Counted from the stretch's first letter, positions 17,513-26,176 are shown. The stretch: DNA of 64,000 nt from JACVRM01 sp963755085 (GCA_963755085.1 CAVWIN010000004.1:62001-126000); one strand, 5' to 3'. Numbers and translations are program-made. The notes: generated from the sequence alone by a model not told the origin.

Positions 17513-18204
17513 GCGAGCTCGAGGCCGCCGTCGAGCTCCAGCTCCTGCGGCCGGTGCGTCAGCAGCAGGCGGTGCGCGCCCGATGCGCGGTACGCCTCGA
17601 GCGCCTCGTCGGCCGACAGGTGCCCGCGCAGCTCGCCGTCCAGCTCGCCCCGTTCGAGGGTCGCCTCGCAGATGAAGAGGTCGGCGTCGCGGGCGACGTC
17701 GGCGAGGCGGTCGGTCGGTCCCGAGTCGCCGGAGTAGGCGAGCGTCCGCTGGCCGTCCGTCACGCGGAGCGCGTAGGTGCGGAGCGTGTAGTGCGGGACG
17801 CGCGTGGCGCGGATCTCGAGCCCCGAGACGGTGAACGGCTCCTCCTCGGGGTACTCGCGGATCTCGAACGTACGCTCGAACATCCACGGTGTCCCGAACG
17901 TCCCGCCGAAGAGCTCCAGTTCCTCCTTGCCGTTCGGCGGCACCCACAGCTCCGGCGTGTGCAGCGCCTTGCCCAGGCCGAACATCCGGCCCCAGACCCA
18001 CGGGACGACGTCGCCCCAGTGATCGAGGTGAAAGTGCGTGATGACGATCGCGTCGACGTCGGGCCAGCTGCCGTTCTGGGTGCGCAGTCGGCCGAGCACG
18101 CCAGGCCCGCAATCGAGCAGCACCCGGCCGTCGACGAGGTAGCCCGACTGCGCACCTCCCGGGTTGGGCCACGCCGGGGAACAGCCGACGACCTGGACTT
18201 GCAC
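17485..18204 (-). CDS. MBL-fold metallo-hydrolase (RNase Z/arylsulfatase-like)
   Basis: The 239-residue protein has the metallo-beta-lactamase metal motif THFHLDHWGD, an upstream LLDCGPGVLG, a mid-sequence RVPHYTLRTYALRV, LAYSGDSGPTD (bridging Asp) and a final LLLTHRP His. This pattern fits the RNase Z/YhfI-type branch; the substrate could be a phosphodiester or a small ester. GTG 18204 starts VQVQVVGCSPAWPNPGG, the family N-terminus. An AGGAGG abuts it with no spacing, so the exact start is uncertain. It is divergent from the mutase B12 subunit with only 18 bases between. Confidence 0.82.
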   Translation of the reverse strand: MQVQVVGCSPAWPNPGGAQSGYLVDGRVLLDCGPGVLGRLRTQNGSWPDVDAIVITHFHLDHWGDVVPWVWGRMFGLGKALHTPELWVPPNGKEELELFGGTFGTPWMFERTFEIREYPEEEPFTVSGLEIRATRVPHYTLRTYALRVTDGQRTLAYSGDSGPTDRLADVARDADLFICEATLERGELDGELRGHLSADEALEAYRASGAHRLLLTHRPQELELDGGLELAYDGLELEV

Positions 18205-18209
18205 CCTCC

Positions 18210-18215
18210 TATACT
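18210..18215 (+). promoter_or_regulatory. -10 element (TATACT) for the mutase B12-binding subunit
   Basis: TATACT, one base from consensus, ends seven bases before ATG 18223; predicted leaderless start. Confidence 0.6.
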
Positions 18216-18222
18216 CGCGGAA

Positions 18223-18618
18223 ATGGCGGGGAAGATCAGGGTTGTCATCGCGAAGCCCGGCCTCGACGGGCATGACCGTGGGGCCAAGATCATCGCGCGC
18301 GCCCTGCGCGACGCCGGCATGGAGGTCATCTACACGGGCCTGCACCAGACGCCCGAGCAGATCGTCGAGACCGCCATCCAGGAGGACGCGGACGCGGTTG
18401 GCATCTCGATCCTGTCGGGGGCGCACATGACGCTCGTACCGCGCATCCTCGAGGGGCTGAAGGAGAACGGCGCCGAGGACGTGCTTGTCGTCGTCGGCGG
18501 GACGATTCCCCGCGAGGACGCCGAGGAGCTGAAGGCGCTCGGCGTCGCCGAGATCTTCACGCCGGGCGCCCCGACGACCGAGATCGTCGACTTCCTGAAA
18601 GCGCGCGTCGCCGCGTGA
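18223..18618 (+). CDS. Methylmalonyl-CoA mutase, B12-binding subunit
   Basis: A 131-residue stand-alone cobalamin-binding domain: KPGLDGHDRG carries the DxHxxG cobalt-ligand His, VGISILSGAH the SxL and VVVGGTIP the GG motif. It completes the catalytic subunit at 14384-16048; the two genes are separated by two membrane-protein genes and a divergent hydrolase instead of being adjacent. The stop overlaps the start of the enoyl-CoA hydratase (GTGA), so the two are probably co-translated. Confidence 0.94.
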   Translation: MAGKIRVVIAKPGLDGHDRGAKIIARALRDAGMEVIYTGLHQTPEQIVETAIQEDADAVGISILSGAHMTLVPRILEGLKENGAEDVLVVVGGTIPREDAEELKALGVAEIFTPGAPTTEIVDFLKARVAA

Positions 18619-19385
18619 TCCAGGCCGCGCTCTCCGACGGCGTCGCGACCGTCACGGTCGCGCGCCCCGAGGCGCTGAACGCCCTCGATGTCGAGACACT
18701 GACCGCGCTGCGCGACGAGCTGGCCAAATTCGCGAAGCACGATGCGGCGCGCGTCGTCGTCCTGACAGGAGCCGGCGACCGAGCCTTCATCGCGGGTGCG
18801 GACATCAAGTACATGAGCGGCCTGGAGCCCGAGCAGGCGCGCGGCTGGGGGGCGTTGGGGCACGAGGCCGGCCGGCTGCTCGAGACGATGCCGAAGCCGA
18901 CGATCGCGGCCATCAACGGGTTCGCGCTCGGCGGCGGATGCGAGCTCGCGCTCGCCTGCGACCTGCGCTTCGCCGCGCGCACCGCGAAGCTCGGTCAGCC
19001 CGAGATCAACCTCGGGATCATCCCCGGCTGGGGGGGCACCCAGCGGCTCGCGCGCGTCGCCGGGCTCGCGGTCGCCAAGGACCTGATCATGACCGGCCGC
19101 ACCGTCGGCGCCGAGGAGGCCCTCCGGCTCGGGATCGTCAACGCGGTCTACGAGCCTGGCGAGCTGATGGAGCACGCGCTCGAGACGGCTCGGCTGCTCG
19201 CGTCGAAGAGCCCCGTGGCGCTGGCGGCCGCAAAGGCGGCGGTCAACGCGGCGCTCCAGGGCGACCACGACGAGAACCTCAGCCGCGAGGGCTCCGACTT
19301 CGGCGGTCTCTTTGCCAGCGACGACGCCAGGGAGGGCCTGACCGCGTTCGTCGAGAAGCGCGAGCCGAAGTTCGTCGGACGCTGA
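18615..19385 (+). CDS. Enoyl-CoA hydratase/isomerase family
   Basis: A 256-residue crotonase. GADIKYMSG forms the CoA/oxyanion region, GFALGGGCELALACD includes the second oxyanion Gly and the first catalytic Glu position, and GQPEINLGIIPGWGGTQRL contains the second Glu. Both glutamates typical of hydratases are present, so hydration of 2-enoyl-CoA is the best reading. It is translationally coupled to the mutase B12 subunit upstream and, through TGATG, to the gene downstream. Confidence 0.92.
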   Translation: MIQAALSDGVATVTVARPEALNALDVETLTALRDELAKFAKHDAARVVVLTGAGDRAFIAGADIKYMSGLEPEQARGWGALGHEAGRLLETMPKPTIAAINGFALGGGCELALACDLRFAARTAKLGQPEINLGIIPGWGGTQRLARVAGLAVAKDLIMTGRTVGAEEALRLGIVNAVYEPGELMEHALETARLLASKSPVALAAAKAAVNAALQGDHDENLSREGSDFGGLFASDDAREGLTAFVEKREPKFVGR

Positions 19386-20054
19386 TGCGCGAGGCCGCCT
19401 GCCACTGCGGCCAGCTCCGCCTCGCGGTGTCGGGCGAGCCATTCTCCGTCTCCATCTGCAACTGCTTGTCCTGCCAGCGCCGCACCGGCAGCGCGTTCGG
19501 CATGCAGGCCGGGTTCAAGCGGGAGCAGGTCGAGGTCTCCGGCCGCTTCAACGACTACTCGCGGCATCTCCGACGAGGCCGACCGCAAGGAGCACGTCTT
19601 CCACTTCTGCCCCGACTGCGGCTCGCAGGTCTTCTACACCGAGCCGGACGAGCCCGAGCTGCTCGTCGTCTCGGTCGGCTCCTTCGCCGACCCGACCTTC
19701 CCGTGGCCGACCCAGTCCGGGTACGACTCCAGCCGCCATCCCTGGGTCCGGCTGCCGGACTCGGTCTCGAGGTACGCGCCCGAGCTCTGGGACCCCGTCC
19801 GGCCCGTCTACGAGGCCGGACGCTACGCCGAAGCGGCGGCGATGGGCCGCGACCTGATCGAGCGGCGCCCCGACCAGGCCTACCTCTTCTACAACACCGC
19901 CTGCTGCGAGAGCCTCGCGGGCGAGACCGCCGCGGCGATCGAGCACCTGCGCCGTGCGATCGAGATGTGGGACGGCGGCCGCGAGATGGCGCGGCACGAC
20001 TCCGACTTCGACCCGGTGCGGGACGAGCCCGCGTTCCAGGCGCTACTGGCCTAG
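19385..20054 (+). pseudogene. GFA-domain protein with C-terminal TPR tail, +1 frameshift near 19565
   Basis: ATG 19385 starts a GFA (Mss4-like, zinc) domain: ACHCGQLRL, SICNCLSCQRRTGSAFG, GRFNDYSR. At 19565 one extra C moves the frame; in the next frame the protein resumes as ISDEADRKEHVFHFCPDCG and continues through a WDPVRPVYEAGRYAEAA segment to a TPR-like end (LFYNTACCESLAGETAAAIE). All expected Cys ligands (CxC, CxxC, CxxC) are present across the two frames. Removing one base restores about 222 residues, so this is either a fresh mutation or a sequencing error. GFA proteins are glutathione-linked by name only; the function is open. Confidence 0.75.
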
Positions 20055-20921
20055 CAGGACGCGCTGCGCAACGAGCGCGTCCGGCTTGCCGAACTGCGCG
20101 TCGCGCGTCGCGGGCATCGGCGCGGTCATGATCGTCACACGCCGCTGACCGACCTTCGCCACCCGGGCGGTCGAGTCGGCCGCGCTGTCCACCGACGCGA
20201 TCGACGTGTCGATCTTGATCGTTCGGTCGATGCCGTCGACCTTCAGGCCGTTCGGCCACCAGCGTGCCGAGTCGACCTTCACCTTCACGCTCTTCGCGGT
20301 CGGGTCGCCGCCCGTCATCGTGCCGGTGAGCTGGAGCGTGAACGTCGTCCCGTCCGCGACGGAAAAGAGCAGACGGTGCGCCGTCTGCAGCGTCGGATAC
20401 GGGTCGACCGCGGCCTTGCCGTTCGGATGGACCTCGAAGTGCAGGTGGGGCTGCAGCCCGTTCGCGTCCCCGGAGTCGCCGACGTAGCCGACGAGCTGAC
20501 CGGCGGTCACCTTGTCGCCGCTGTGCAGGCCCGTCGCGAACGCGACGCCCTGCACGCACGAGCCGCCGTTGTCGTTCCCGGCCGTGAGGTCGTTGTTCAG
20601 GTGGATGTAGACGTACTCGGTGCCGCTCCGGCCATAGAGCCGCAGCATGCAGCCCGCGCGCGAGCTGCCGGTCTCGAACTCCACGCGGCCCGCCTCGGCG
20701 GCAACCGCCGGCGCGTGGCGGACCGACATGATGTCGTCCCCCTGGTGCGGGCCCTGCGGCCGCGGCGACCCGAAGTCGTTCGCGAAGTACTGCGCCGGGC
20801 CGACGAGCGGGAATACGATCTGCTTTGGCACCTTCCCCGCCGGAGCAGCCGACGCCGCCGCGGCAAGGCCGAGGGCGAGGGTGAGGACGAGGCCTCGGGC
20901 TGTCGTCCGGTGGCTCTTCAT
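20043..20921 (-). CDS. Secreted M23 (LytM-type) metallopeptidase
   Basis: A 292-residue protein with a signal peptide (basic start, hydrophobic core, cleavage likely after AAAASA, near residue 25). The M23 zinc site is GPHQGDDIM (H-x3-D) and HLHFEV (HxH), with the usual GYVGDSGDANGLQPH loop. A beta-sandwich-like C-terminal domain of about 100 residues follows and may bind wall material. M23 enzymes cut peptidoglycan cross-bridges, or act as inactive activators; here the zinc ligands are intact. ATG 20921 has AGGAAA at a suitable distance. The 3' end overlaps the convergent GFA gene. Confidence 0.88.
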   Translation of the reverse strand: MKSHRTTARGLVLTLALGLAAAASAAPAGKVPKQIVFPLVGPAQYFANDFGSPRPQGPHQGDDIMSVRHAPAVAAEAGRVEFETGSSRAGCMLRLYGRSGTEYVYIHLNNDLTAGNDNGGSCVQGVAFATGLHSGDKVTAGQLVGYVGDSGDANGLQPHLHFEVHPNGKAAVDPYPTLQTAHRLLFSVADGTTFTLQLTGTMTGGDPTAKSVKVKVDSARWWPNGLKVDGIDRTIKIDTSIASVDSAADSTARVAKVGQRRVTIMTAPMPATRDAQFGKPDALVAQRVLLGQ

Positions 20922-20990
20922 GAGATTTCCTGAGCCGGGCGCTCCGAAGGGCGGCACCCTAACGCACAGGCGGTTCCCAGGGGCGGCGCC

Positions 20991-20996
20991 TACGCT
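20991..20996 (+). promoter_or_regulatory. -10 element (TACGCT) for the intradiol-dioxygenase-like gene
   Basis: TACGCT ends six bases before ATG 21003; predicted leaderless start. Confidence 0.55.
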
Positions 20997-21002
20997 GCCG
21001 GC

Positions 21003-21704
21003 ATGACGGAGCACGAGACAGGTTTGACGCGCAAGGAGTCGCTCCTGCGCTTCGCCGGCGCGGCCGCGATCGTCGGCACCGGCGGCGCGTGGCGCCTCGC
21101 GACGGCCGAGGCTGCCGGCTCCGGCACCGACGCCGTCTCGCAGGGGGTCGTGAAGTGCGTCCTCACCCCCGAGCTGACGGAAGGCCCCTACTACATCAGC
21201 GGCGAGAAGCTCCGCCGCGACATCACCGAGGGCAAGGCCGGGACGCCGCTCCTGGTCAACCTCGAGGTGCTGAACGCGCGCACCTGCAAGGTGATCAAGA
21301 ACGCGACGGTCGAGATCTGGCACTGCGACGCCGGCGGCGTCTACTCCGGCGCCGTGGCCAACAACCCGGGCACGAACTTCCTGCGCGGCGGCCAGAAGAC
21401 GAACGCCGACGGCGTCGCCCAGATCAAGACGATCTACCCCGGCTGGTACCAGGGCCGGGCCGTCCACATCCACGTGAAGGTGCACGTCCGTGGCAGCGTC
21501 GTGCACACCGGGCAGCTCTTCTTCCCCGCCGCGATCACGCAGGCCGTCTACGCGAAGGCGCCGTACAGCACGCATGGCACGAGCCCCGATACGACCAACG
21601 GCCAGGACGCGATCTACCGCAACGGCGGGGCGAAGGGCATGCTCGCGCTCAAGCGCAACGGCGCCGGCTACACGGGGTCGATAGCCATGGGGGTGCACGC
21701 TTAG
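21003..21704 (+). CDS. Secreted intradiol ring-cleavage dioxygenase-like protein
   Basis: A 233-residue protein with an N-terminal export segment (RKESLLRFAGAAAIVGTGGA, Tat-like but with a single Arg). The catechol/protocatechuate dioxygenase core follows: LTEGPYYI (first Tyr ligand), ATVEIWHCDAGGVYSG, and IYPGWYQGRAVHIHVKVH, which supplies the second Tyr and both His ligands of Fe(III). Family members of this exported type are often annotated as dioxygenases, but few substrates are known. The gene diverges from the secreted M23 peptidase. Confidence 0.85.
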   Translation: MTEHETGLTRKESLLRFAGAAAIVGTGGAWRLATAEAAGSGTDAVSQGVVKCVLTPELTEGPYYISGEKLRRDITEGKAGTPLLVNLEVLNARTCKVIKNATVEIWHCDAGGVYSGAVANNPGTNFLRGGQKTNADGVAQIKTIYPGWYQGRAVHIHVKVHVRGSVVHTGQLFFPAAITQAVYAKAPYSTHGTSPDTTNGQDAIYRNGGAKGMLALKRNGAGYTGSIAMGVHA

Positions 21705-21727
21705 GAATCTCTAGAGTCCGGGCCGGC

Positions 21728-22501
21728 ATGAAGATCGCCGTCTGTGTGAAGCAGGTCCCGGACACCCCGTCGAAGCGGATCGACCCGTCGACGAAGCGGC
21801 TCGACCGCTCCGGCGAGGGCGCGCTCAACCCCTTCGACGCGAACGCCGTCGAGGAGGCGCTGCGCCTCAAGGAGGCCGGGGGCGACAGCGAGGTGGTGCT
21901 CGTGACAATGGGGCCGCCGTCCGCCGGCGACGCCATGCGCAAGGCGCTCGCGATGGGCGCCGACCGGGCGGTCCTCGTCAGCGACGACGCCGCCGCCGGC
22001 TCCGACGCGCTCGCGACGAGCCGAGTGCTCGCCGCCGTGCTCGAGCGTGAGGCGCCCGACCTCGTCCTCTTCGGCCAGTATGCGGGCGACTCCGAGGGCG
22101 CGGTGCTGTGGGCGGCGGTGGCCGAACGGCTGCGCCGGCCGATGGTGTCGCAGGTCGCCGAGTTGACGGTGTCCGACGGCGCAGTGCGCGGCCGCCGTCA
22201 GACCGAGTTCGGCTACGACGTGATCCGCGCGCCGCTCCCGGCCGTGATCGGCGTCTCCGACGCGATCAACGAGCCCCGCTACCCGTCGCTCAAGGGAATC
22301 ATGGGTGCGAAGAAGAAGCCGCAGGAGGTGCTCTCGCTCGGCGACCTCGGCGTCGACGGCCGCCAGGTCGGGGAAAGTGGCTCGGGCACGTCCGTCCTTG
22401 CGCTGAAGGACCCGCCGCCGCGGGGAGAGTCGCTCCGCATCGAGGGCGACGGCGCGGCCGAACAGATCGTGGAGTACCTCGCGGAGAAGCGGCTGCTGTG
22501 A
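21728..22501 (+). CDS. etfB: Electron transfer flavoprotein subunit beta
   Basis: A 257-residue subunit: MKIAVCVKQVPDTP at the start, LVLFGQYAGDSEGA in the AMP-binding region, and the family signature RYPSLKGIMGAKKKP. With EtfA it takes electrons from acyl-CoA dehydrogenases. Its stop overlaps the etfA start (GTGA). The three-gene run etfB-etfA-ETF:quinone oxidoreductase forms a self-contained route from acyl-CoA dehydrogenase to the quinone pool. Confidence 0.95.
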   Translation: MKIAVCVKQVPDTPSKRIDPSTKRLDRSGEGALNPFDANAVEEALRLKEAGGDSEVVLVTMGPPSAGDAMRKALAMGADRAVLVSDDAAAGSDALATSRVLAAVLEREAPDLVLFGQYAGDSEGAVLWAAVAERLRRPMVSQVAELTVSDGAVRGRRQTEFGYDVIRAPLPAVIGVSDAINEPRYPSLKGIMGAKKKPQEVLSLGDLGVDGRQVGESGSGTSVLALKDPPPRGESLRIEGDGAAEQIVEYLAEKRLL

Positions 22502-23460
22502 AGACGCTCGTCTTCCTGGAGCACCACGAGGGCGAGCTGCTCAGGCCCTCGCTGGCCGTGCTGTCGAAGGCGGCCTCGCTTGGCGGCGACGTCGCCGGCG
22601 TGATCGCGGGGAGCGGGGTGGAGGGGCTTGCCGCCCAGGCGGGCGCCTACGGCGCCGGCACGGTCTACGTGGCCGACGACGCGCGCCTCGAGGCGCCGCT
22701 ACCGCAGCCGCGCGTCGACGTGCTCGCACAGGTCGTCCAGGCGGGCGGCCTCGACAACGTCTTCCTCGCCCAGTCGATCCTCGGCGCCGACGTCGCCGCC
22801 GGCCTCGCCGCGCGCCTCGATGCGGGCGTCAACTGGCAGCTGACCGACGTACGGGCAGACGACCACGGGCTTGTCGGAACCCAACCTGTCCTGGCCGACA
22901 GCGTGATCTGCGAGGTCGGCTGGACGTCCACGCCCCGCATCGCGCTCTTCCGCGCGGGCGCGCTGGACGCGGCCGAGTCGGGCGGCCAGGCGACGGTCGA
23001 GAAGGTGCAGCCCGAGCTCCAGGACTTCTCGCTCGCCGCCGAGATGCTCGAGCAGGCGCACGAAGAGGCGACCGGGCCGTCGATCGAGGACGCCGACATC
23101 ATCGTCGCCGGCGGCCGCGGTCTCGGCGGGCCGGAGGGCTTCGGGCCGCTCGAGGAGCTGGCGAAGGCGCTCGGCGGCGCCGTCGCGGCCACGCGCGCCG
23201 TCGTCGACGCCGGCTGGTACCCGTACTCGACGCAGATCGGGCAGACAGGCAAGTCGGTCTCGCCGAAGCTCTACATCGGCTGCGGCATCTCCGGCGCGAT
23301 CCAGCACAAGGTCGGCATGCAGTCGTCAAACGTGATCGTCGCGATCAACAAGGACCCGAACGCGCCCATCTTCGAGTTCGCCGACCTGGCGGTCGTCGGC
23401 GACGTCAACGAGGTCGTCCCGAAGCTCACCGAGCTCGTCCGCGCGCGCAAGGGCGCATGA
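22498..23460 (+). CDS. etfA: Electron transfer flavoprotein subunit alpha
   Basis: A 320-residue subunit with the alpha-specific FAD domain: IIVAGGRGLGGPEGF, SRAVVD-like TRAVVDAGWYP, IGQTGKSVSPKLYIGCGISGA and INKDPNAPIF. The start is GTG 22498, overlapping the etfB stop. Its own stop overlaps the ATG of the oxidoreductase gene, giving a fully coupled operon. Features of bifurcating ETFs were not seen. Confidence 0.95.
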   Translation: MKTLVFLEHHEGELLRPSLAVLSKAASLGGDVAGVIAGSGVEGLAAQAGAYGAGTVYVADDARLEAPLPQPRVDVLAQVVQAGGLDNVFLAQSILGADVAAGLAARLDAGVNWQLTDVRADDHGLVGTQPVLADSVICEVGWTSTPRIALFRAGALDAAESGGQATVEKVQPELQDFSLAAEMLEQAHEEATGPSIEDADIIVAGGRGLGGPEGFGPLEELAKALGGAVAATRAVVDAGWYPYSTQIGQTGKSVSPKLYIGCGISGAIQHKVGMQSSNVIVAINKDPNAPIFEFADLAVVGDVNEVVPKLTELVRARKGA

Positions 23461-25157
23461 GCGTCCGGCCAGCGGACTTCCCGCCGCCGTATGAGGCGAG
23501 CGAGTTCGTGGCCGAGCCGAGCGACCCGGCCGACGAGCGCATCGACGTCGGCGTCCTGATCGTCGGCGCAGGCCCGGCCGGCCTCGCCTGCGCGATCAGG
23601 CTGGGCCAGCTGCTCGAGGGAGCGCCGGAGGTCGCCGAGCGCCTCGGCGACGTGCCGGTCGCGGTGCTCGAGAAGGGCAAGCAGCCCGGCTCGCACCTGC
23701 TGTCCGGTGCCGTGGTGAACCCGACCGCACTGCGCACGCTCTTCCGCGGCCGGCTGGGCACGGCGGACATGCCGTTCCTCACCCGCGTGCACGGCGAGGG
23801 CGTCTACTACCTGACCCGCCGCCGGGCGCTCCGCATCCCGGCCCCGCCGACGATGCGCAACCACGGCAACTTCGTCGTGTCGGTCTCCGAGCTCGGCCGC
23901 TTCCTGGCCGTGCACGCGGAGGAGGGCGGCGCCCTGATCCTGCCGGAGACGGTCGGCGAGAAGCTGCTTGTCACCGGCGGTCGCGTCGTCGGCGTCCGTA
24001 CCGGCGACAAGGGCCGCGGCCGAGACGGCGAGGTGCTCGGCAACTACGAGCCGGGCTCCGACATCGCCGCGCGCGCGACCGTGCTGGCGGAGGGGACGCA
24101 GGGGCACCTCACCGGAGTCGCCCTCGATCGCTTCGGCCTTCAGGGCGAGAGCCCGCAGGTCTGGGCGCTCGGCGTCAAGGAGGTCTGGCGGGTGCCGACG
24201 CCGCTGCGGCGGGTCATCCACACGCTGGGCTGGCCGCTGCGAAACGGGAAGCGCTACCGCGAGTTCGGCGGCTCGTTCGTCTACCCGATGGGCGATGACA
24301 TGGTCACGCTCGGGATGGTGGTCGGCATGGACTACCGCGACGTCGAGCTCTCCGTGCACGACCTGCTCCAGGAGCTGAAGACCCACAAGCTGATCCGCAA
24401 GATCATCAGCGGCGGCGAGCGGCTCGCCTGGGGCGCCAAGACGATCCCCGAGGGCGGGCTCCTGGCGCTGCCGAGCCGCCTGCACGGGCCGGGCGTCGTG
24501 TTCTGCGGTGACGCGGCCGGGCTCGTCAACGTGCCGGCGCTCAAGGGCATCCACTACGCCGTCGAGTCCGGGCGGCTCGCCGCCGAGGCCGTGTTCGCGA
24601 CGCTCCAGGGCGGCGAGACGGCGTGGCGGCCGGGCGCGCTCGAGCGCTACGACGAATCGCTCCAGTCGAGCTTCGTCTGGAAGGACATGCGCGCCGTCCG
24701 CAACATGCGGCCGGCGTTCGCCAAGGGGTTCTGGCGCGGCAGCATGAAGGCCGGGGTGCAGACGGTGACGAAGGGCAACGTCCCGCGCGGCGACGCCCGG
24801 CTGGAGCGCGACGCCGAGGTGCCGCTCATCCGCACCAACCGCGCCGCGCGCTACCCGGCGCCGGACGGGACGGTCATCTTCGACAAGCTCTCGTCGGTCT
24901 ACGCGTCCGGCAACCGGACGCGGGACGACCAGCCGAACCACATCCGGATCGAGCGCGAGGTGCCCGTCGAGATGGCCGAGCTGTGGACGCGCATGTGCCC
25001 GGCGCAGGTCTACGAGGTGGGCGAGCCGGACGGCGACGGCACGGTCGAGGTGCAGGTCACCCCGTCGAACTGCGTCCAGTGCGGCGCGATCACCGCCAAG
25101 GGCGGGCGCCTCACGCCGCCCGAGGGCGGTTCCGGCCCCGAGTACACGCTCACCTGA
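23457..25157 (+). CDS. Electron-transfer-flavoprotein:quinone oxidoreductase, iron-sulfur Cys missing
   Basis: A 566-residue ETF-QO: FAD-binding VLIVGAGPAGLACAIRLGQ near residue 34, GSHLLSGAVVNP, a quinone/membrane-facing middle, FCGDAAGLVNVPALKGIHYA, and a C-terminal ferredoxin-like domain. The [4Fe-4S] ligands of ETF-QO are one Cys in a CPAxVYE motif plus CxxCxxC. Here Cys514 (MCPAQVYE), Cys539 and Cys542 (NCVQCGAI) are present, but the fourth position, residue 545, is Ile. The cluster may be [3Fe-4S], use another ligand, or be lost. It is otherwise full length and directly coupled to etfA. Confidence 0.9.
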   Translation: MSVRPADFPPPYEASEFVAEPSDPADERIDVGVLIVGAGPAGLACAIRLGQLLEGAPEVAERLGDVPVAVLEKGKQPGSHLLSGAVVNPTALRTLFRGRLGTADMPFLTRVHGEGVYYLTRRRALRIPAPPTMRNHGNFVVSVSELGRFLAVHAEEGGALILPETVGEKLLVTGGRVVGVRTGDKGRGRDGEVLGNYEPGSDIAARATVLAEGTQGHLTGVALDRFGLQGESPQVWALGVKEVWRVPTPLRRVIHTLGWPLRNGKRYREFGGSFVYPMGDDMVTLGMVVGMDYRDVELSVHDLLQELKTHKLIRKIISGGERLAWGAKTIPEGGLLALPSRLHGPGVVFCGDAAGLVNVPALKGIHYAVESGRLAAEAVFATLQGGETAWRPGALERYDESLQSSFVWKDMRAVRNMRPAFAKGFWRGSMKAGVQTVTKGNVPRGDARLERDAEVPLIRTNRAARYPAPDGTVIFDKLSSVYASGNRTRDDQPNHIRIEREVPVEMAELWTRMCPAQVYEVGEPDGDGTVEVQVTPSNCVQCGAITAKGGRLTPPEGGSGPEYTLT

Positions 25158-25773
25158 TCCACACGGTCAGCTCGCCGATGCTCCTGAAGCCGGCCTCATG
25201 GGCGGCCTCGAGGGCGCCGCCGGTCTCGTAGCCGACGACGGGCAACGGCCCCCAGTGCGCCCGGGCTGCAGCGGCCGCTCCCGCAAACGCGGCCTCCAGG
25301 TCGCCCGCGACGTTGCTGAGGCCAACAACGTCGGCGCTCAGTGTTGCCACCGCGCTGCCCGCCGGACCGTCCAGCGCCGCCGCCCGCTTCTCCATCCCGG
25401 CCAGCGGTGAGGCCGACCAGCCGCTGCGCGGCTCGGGAGCGTCGGTGCGAGCGATCCATGCCGCGTGGAAGAGTGGCCGGAACCCGGCCGAGTCGAGATC
25501 GAGGTCGTCGAAGCTGTCCTTCACGGAGCAGCCGGCACCGGTGTCGATCCGGCTGAGCACGACCTCAACGGTGACGCCGGGAGCGAGCGTGACTGCGTCC
25601 GGATAGAGCGGAGGCGTCCGGCGCGGGCTGCTCCAGCAGTCGGCCGTGAACCGGCCGGACACGCCCTGGCTCTGGCAGTACGCGTCGCACCAGTCGGCGT
25701 TGTTGCGCGCCGCAGCTGCGAGCAGCGTCAGATCGTCGATGCCGGCCCGACCTCGGCCGTGCAGAACGCGCAC
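25150..25773 (-). CDS. Conserved actinobacterial protein, GNAT-like, function unknown
   Basis: The product contains DLTLLAAAARNNADWCDAYC, then RTPPLYPDAVTL, CSVKDSFDDLDLDSAGF, GLSNV and LPVVGYETG...GFRSIGELTVWIR. I remember similar uncharacterised actinobacterial proteins with a GNAT-like end; no catalytic site is assigned. The conserved part starts near 25742, where no ATG, GTG or TTG is in frame. The nearest usable start is GTG 25773, inside the end of mscL, so the start is unsure and initiation may be coupled to mscL termination at 25728. Confidence 0.65.
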   Translation of the reverse strand: MRVLHGRGRAGIDDLTLLAAAARNNADWCDAYCQSQGVSGRFTADCWSSPRRTPPLYPDAVTLAPGVTVEVVLSRIDTGAGCSVKDSFDDLDLDSAGFRPLFHAAWIARTDAPEPRSGWSASPLAGMEKRAAALDGPAGSAVATLSADVVGLSNVAGDLEAAFAGAAAAARAHWGPLPVVGYETGGALEAAHEAGFRSIGELTVWIR

Positions 25774-26153
25774 CGGCGTGCTGCCGCGGGGATGGAGCTG
25801 AGGCACTCGGGGCAGTCGCGCGTCTCGTCCGCGACCGGGTCCACGGTCTTCGAGCGCGCCATGAGCGCGTTCACCGGCTTGACCACGAGGAAGAACAGGA
25901 CGGCGGCGATGATCACGAAGCTGAGCGGCGCGTTGAAGGAGTCGCCGTAGGCGAAGCGGCTCCCGTTGATCGTGAAGTCGAGGCTCGAGAAGTCCGGCTT
26001 CCCGAAGATGGCGGCGATCAGCGGCGTGATGACGTCGGCCACGAACGCCGTCACGACGGCCGTGAACGCCACGCCGATGACGACCGCGACCGCGAGGTCG
26101 ACGAGGTTGCTGCGGAGCAGGAACTCCCTGAACTCGGTGCCCCACGAGCGCAC
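25728..26153 (-). CDS. mscL: Large-conductance mechanosensitive channel MscL with zinc-ribbon tail
   Basis: A 141-residue channel: FREFLLRSNLVDLAVAVVIG is the first pore helix, ITPLIAAIFG ends it, and LSFVIIAAVLFFLVVKPVNAL is the second helix. The tail DCPECLSSIPAAARRCAFC has two CxxC pairs, a small zinc ribbon seen in some actinobacterial MscL. It releases solutes under hypo-osmotic shock. GTG 26153 is supported by TAGGGT (26166 to 26161) seven bases before it. Its 3' end overlaps the next gene. Confidence 0.93.
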   Translation of the reverse strand: MRSWGTEFREFLLRSNLVDLAVAVVIGVAFTAVVTAFVADVITPLIAAIFGKPDFSSLDFTINGSRFAYGDSFNAPLSFVIIAAVLFFLVVKPVNALMARSKTVDPVADETRDCPECLSSIPAAARRCAFCTAEVGPASTI

Positions 26154-26160
26154 GCGGGCG

Positions 26161-26166
26161 ACCCTA
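26161..26166 (-). promoter_or_regulatory. -10 element (TAGGGT) for mscL
   Basis: Read on the minus strand, TAGGGT ends seven bases before GTG 26153; predicted leaderless start. Confidence 0.5.
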
Positions 26167-26176
26167 CAACGCCACC

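Noticed and set aside
20922..21002. c-di-AMP riboswitch before the secreted M23 peptidase
   Set aside because: Such riboswitches often precede wall peptidase genes, but the gap is only about 80 bases and the sequence lacks the long conserved core.
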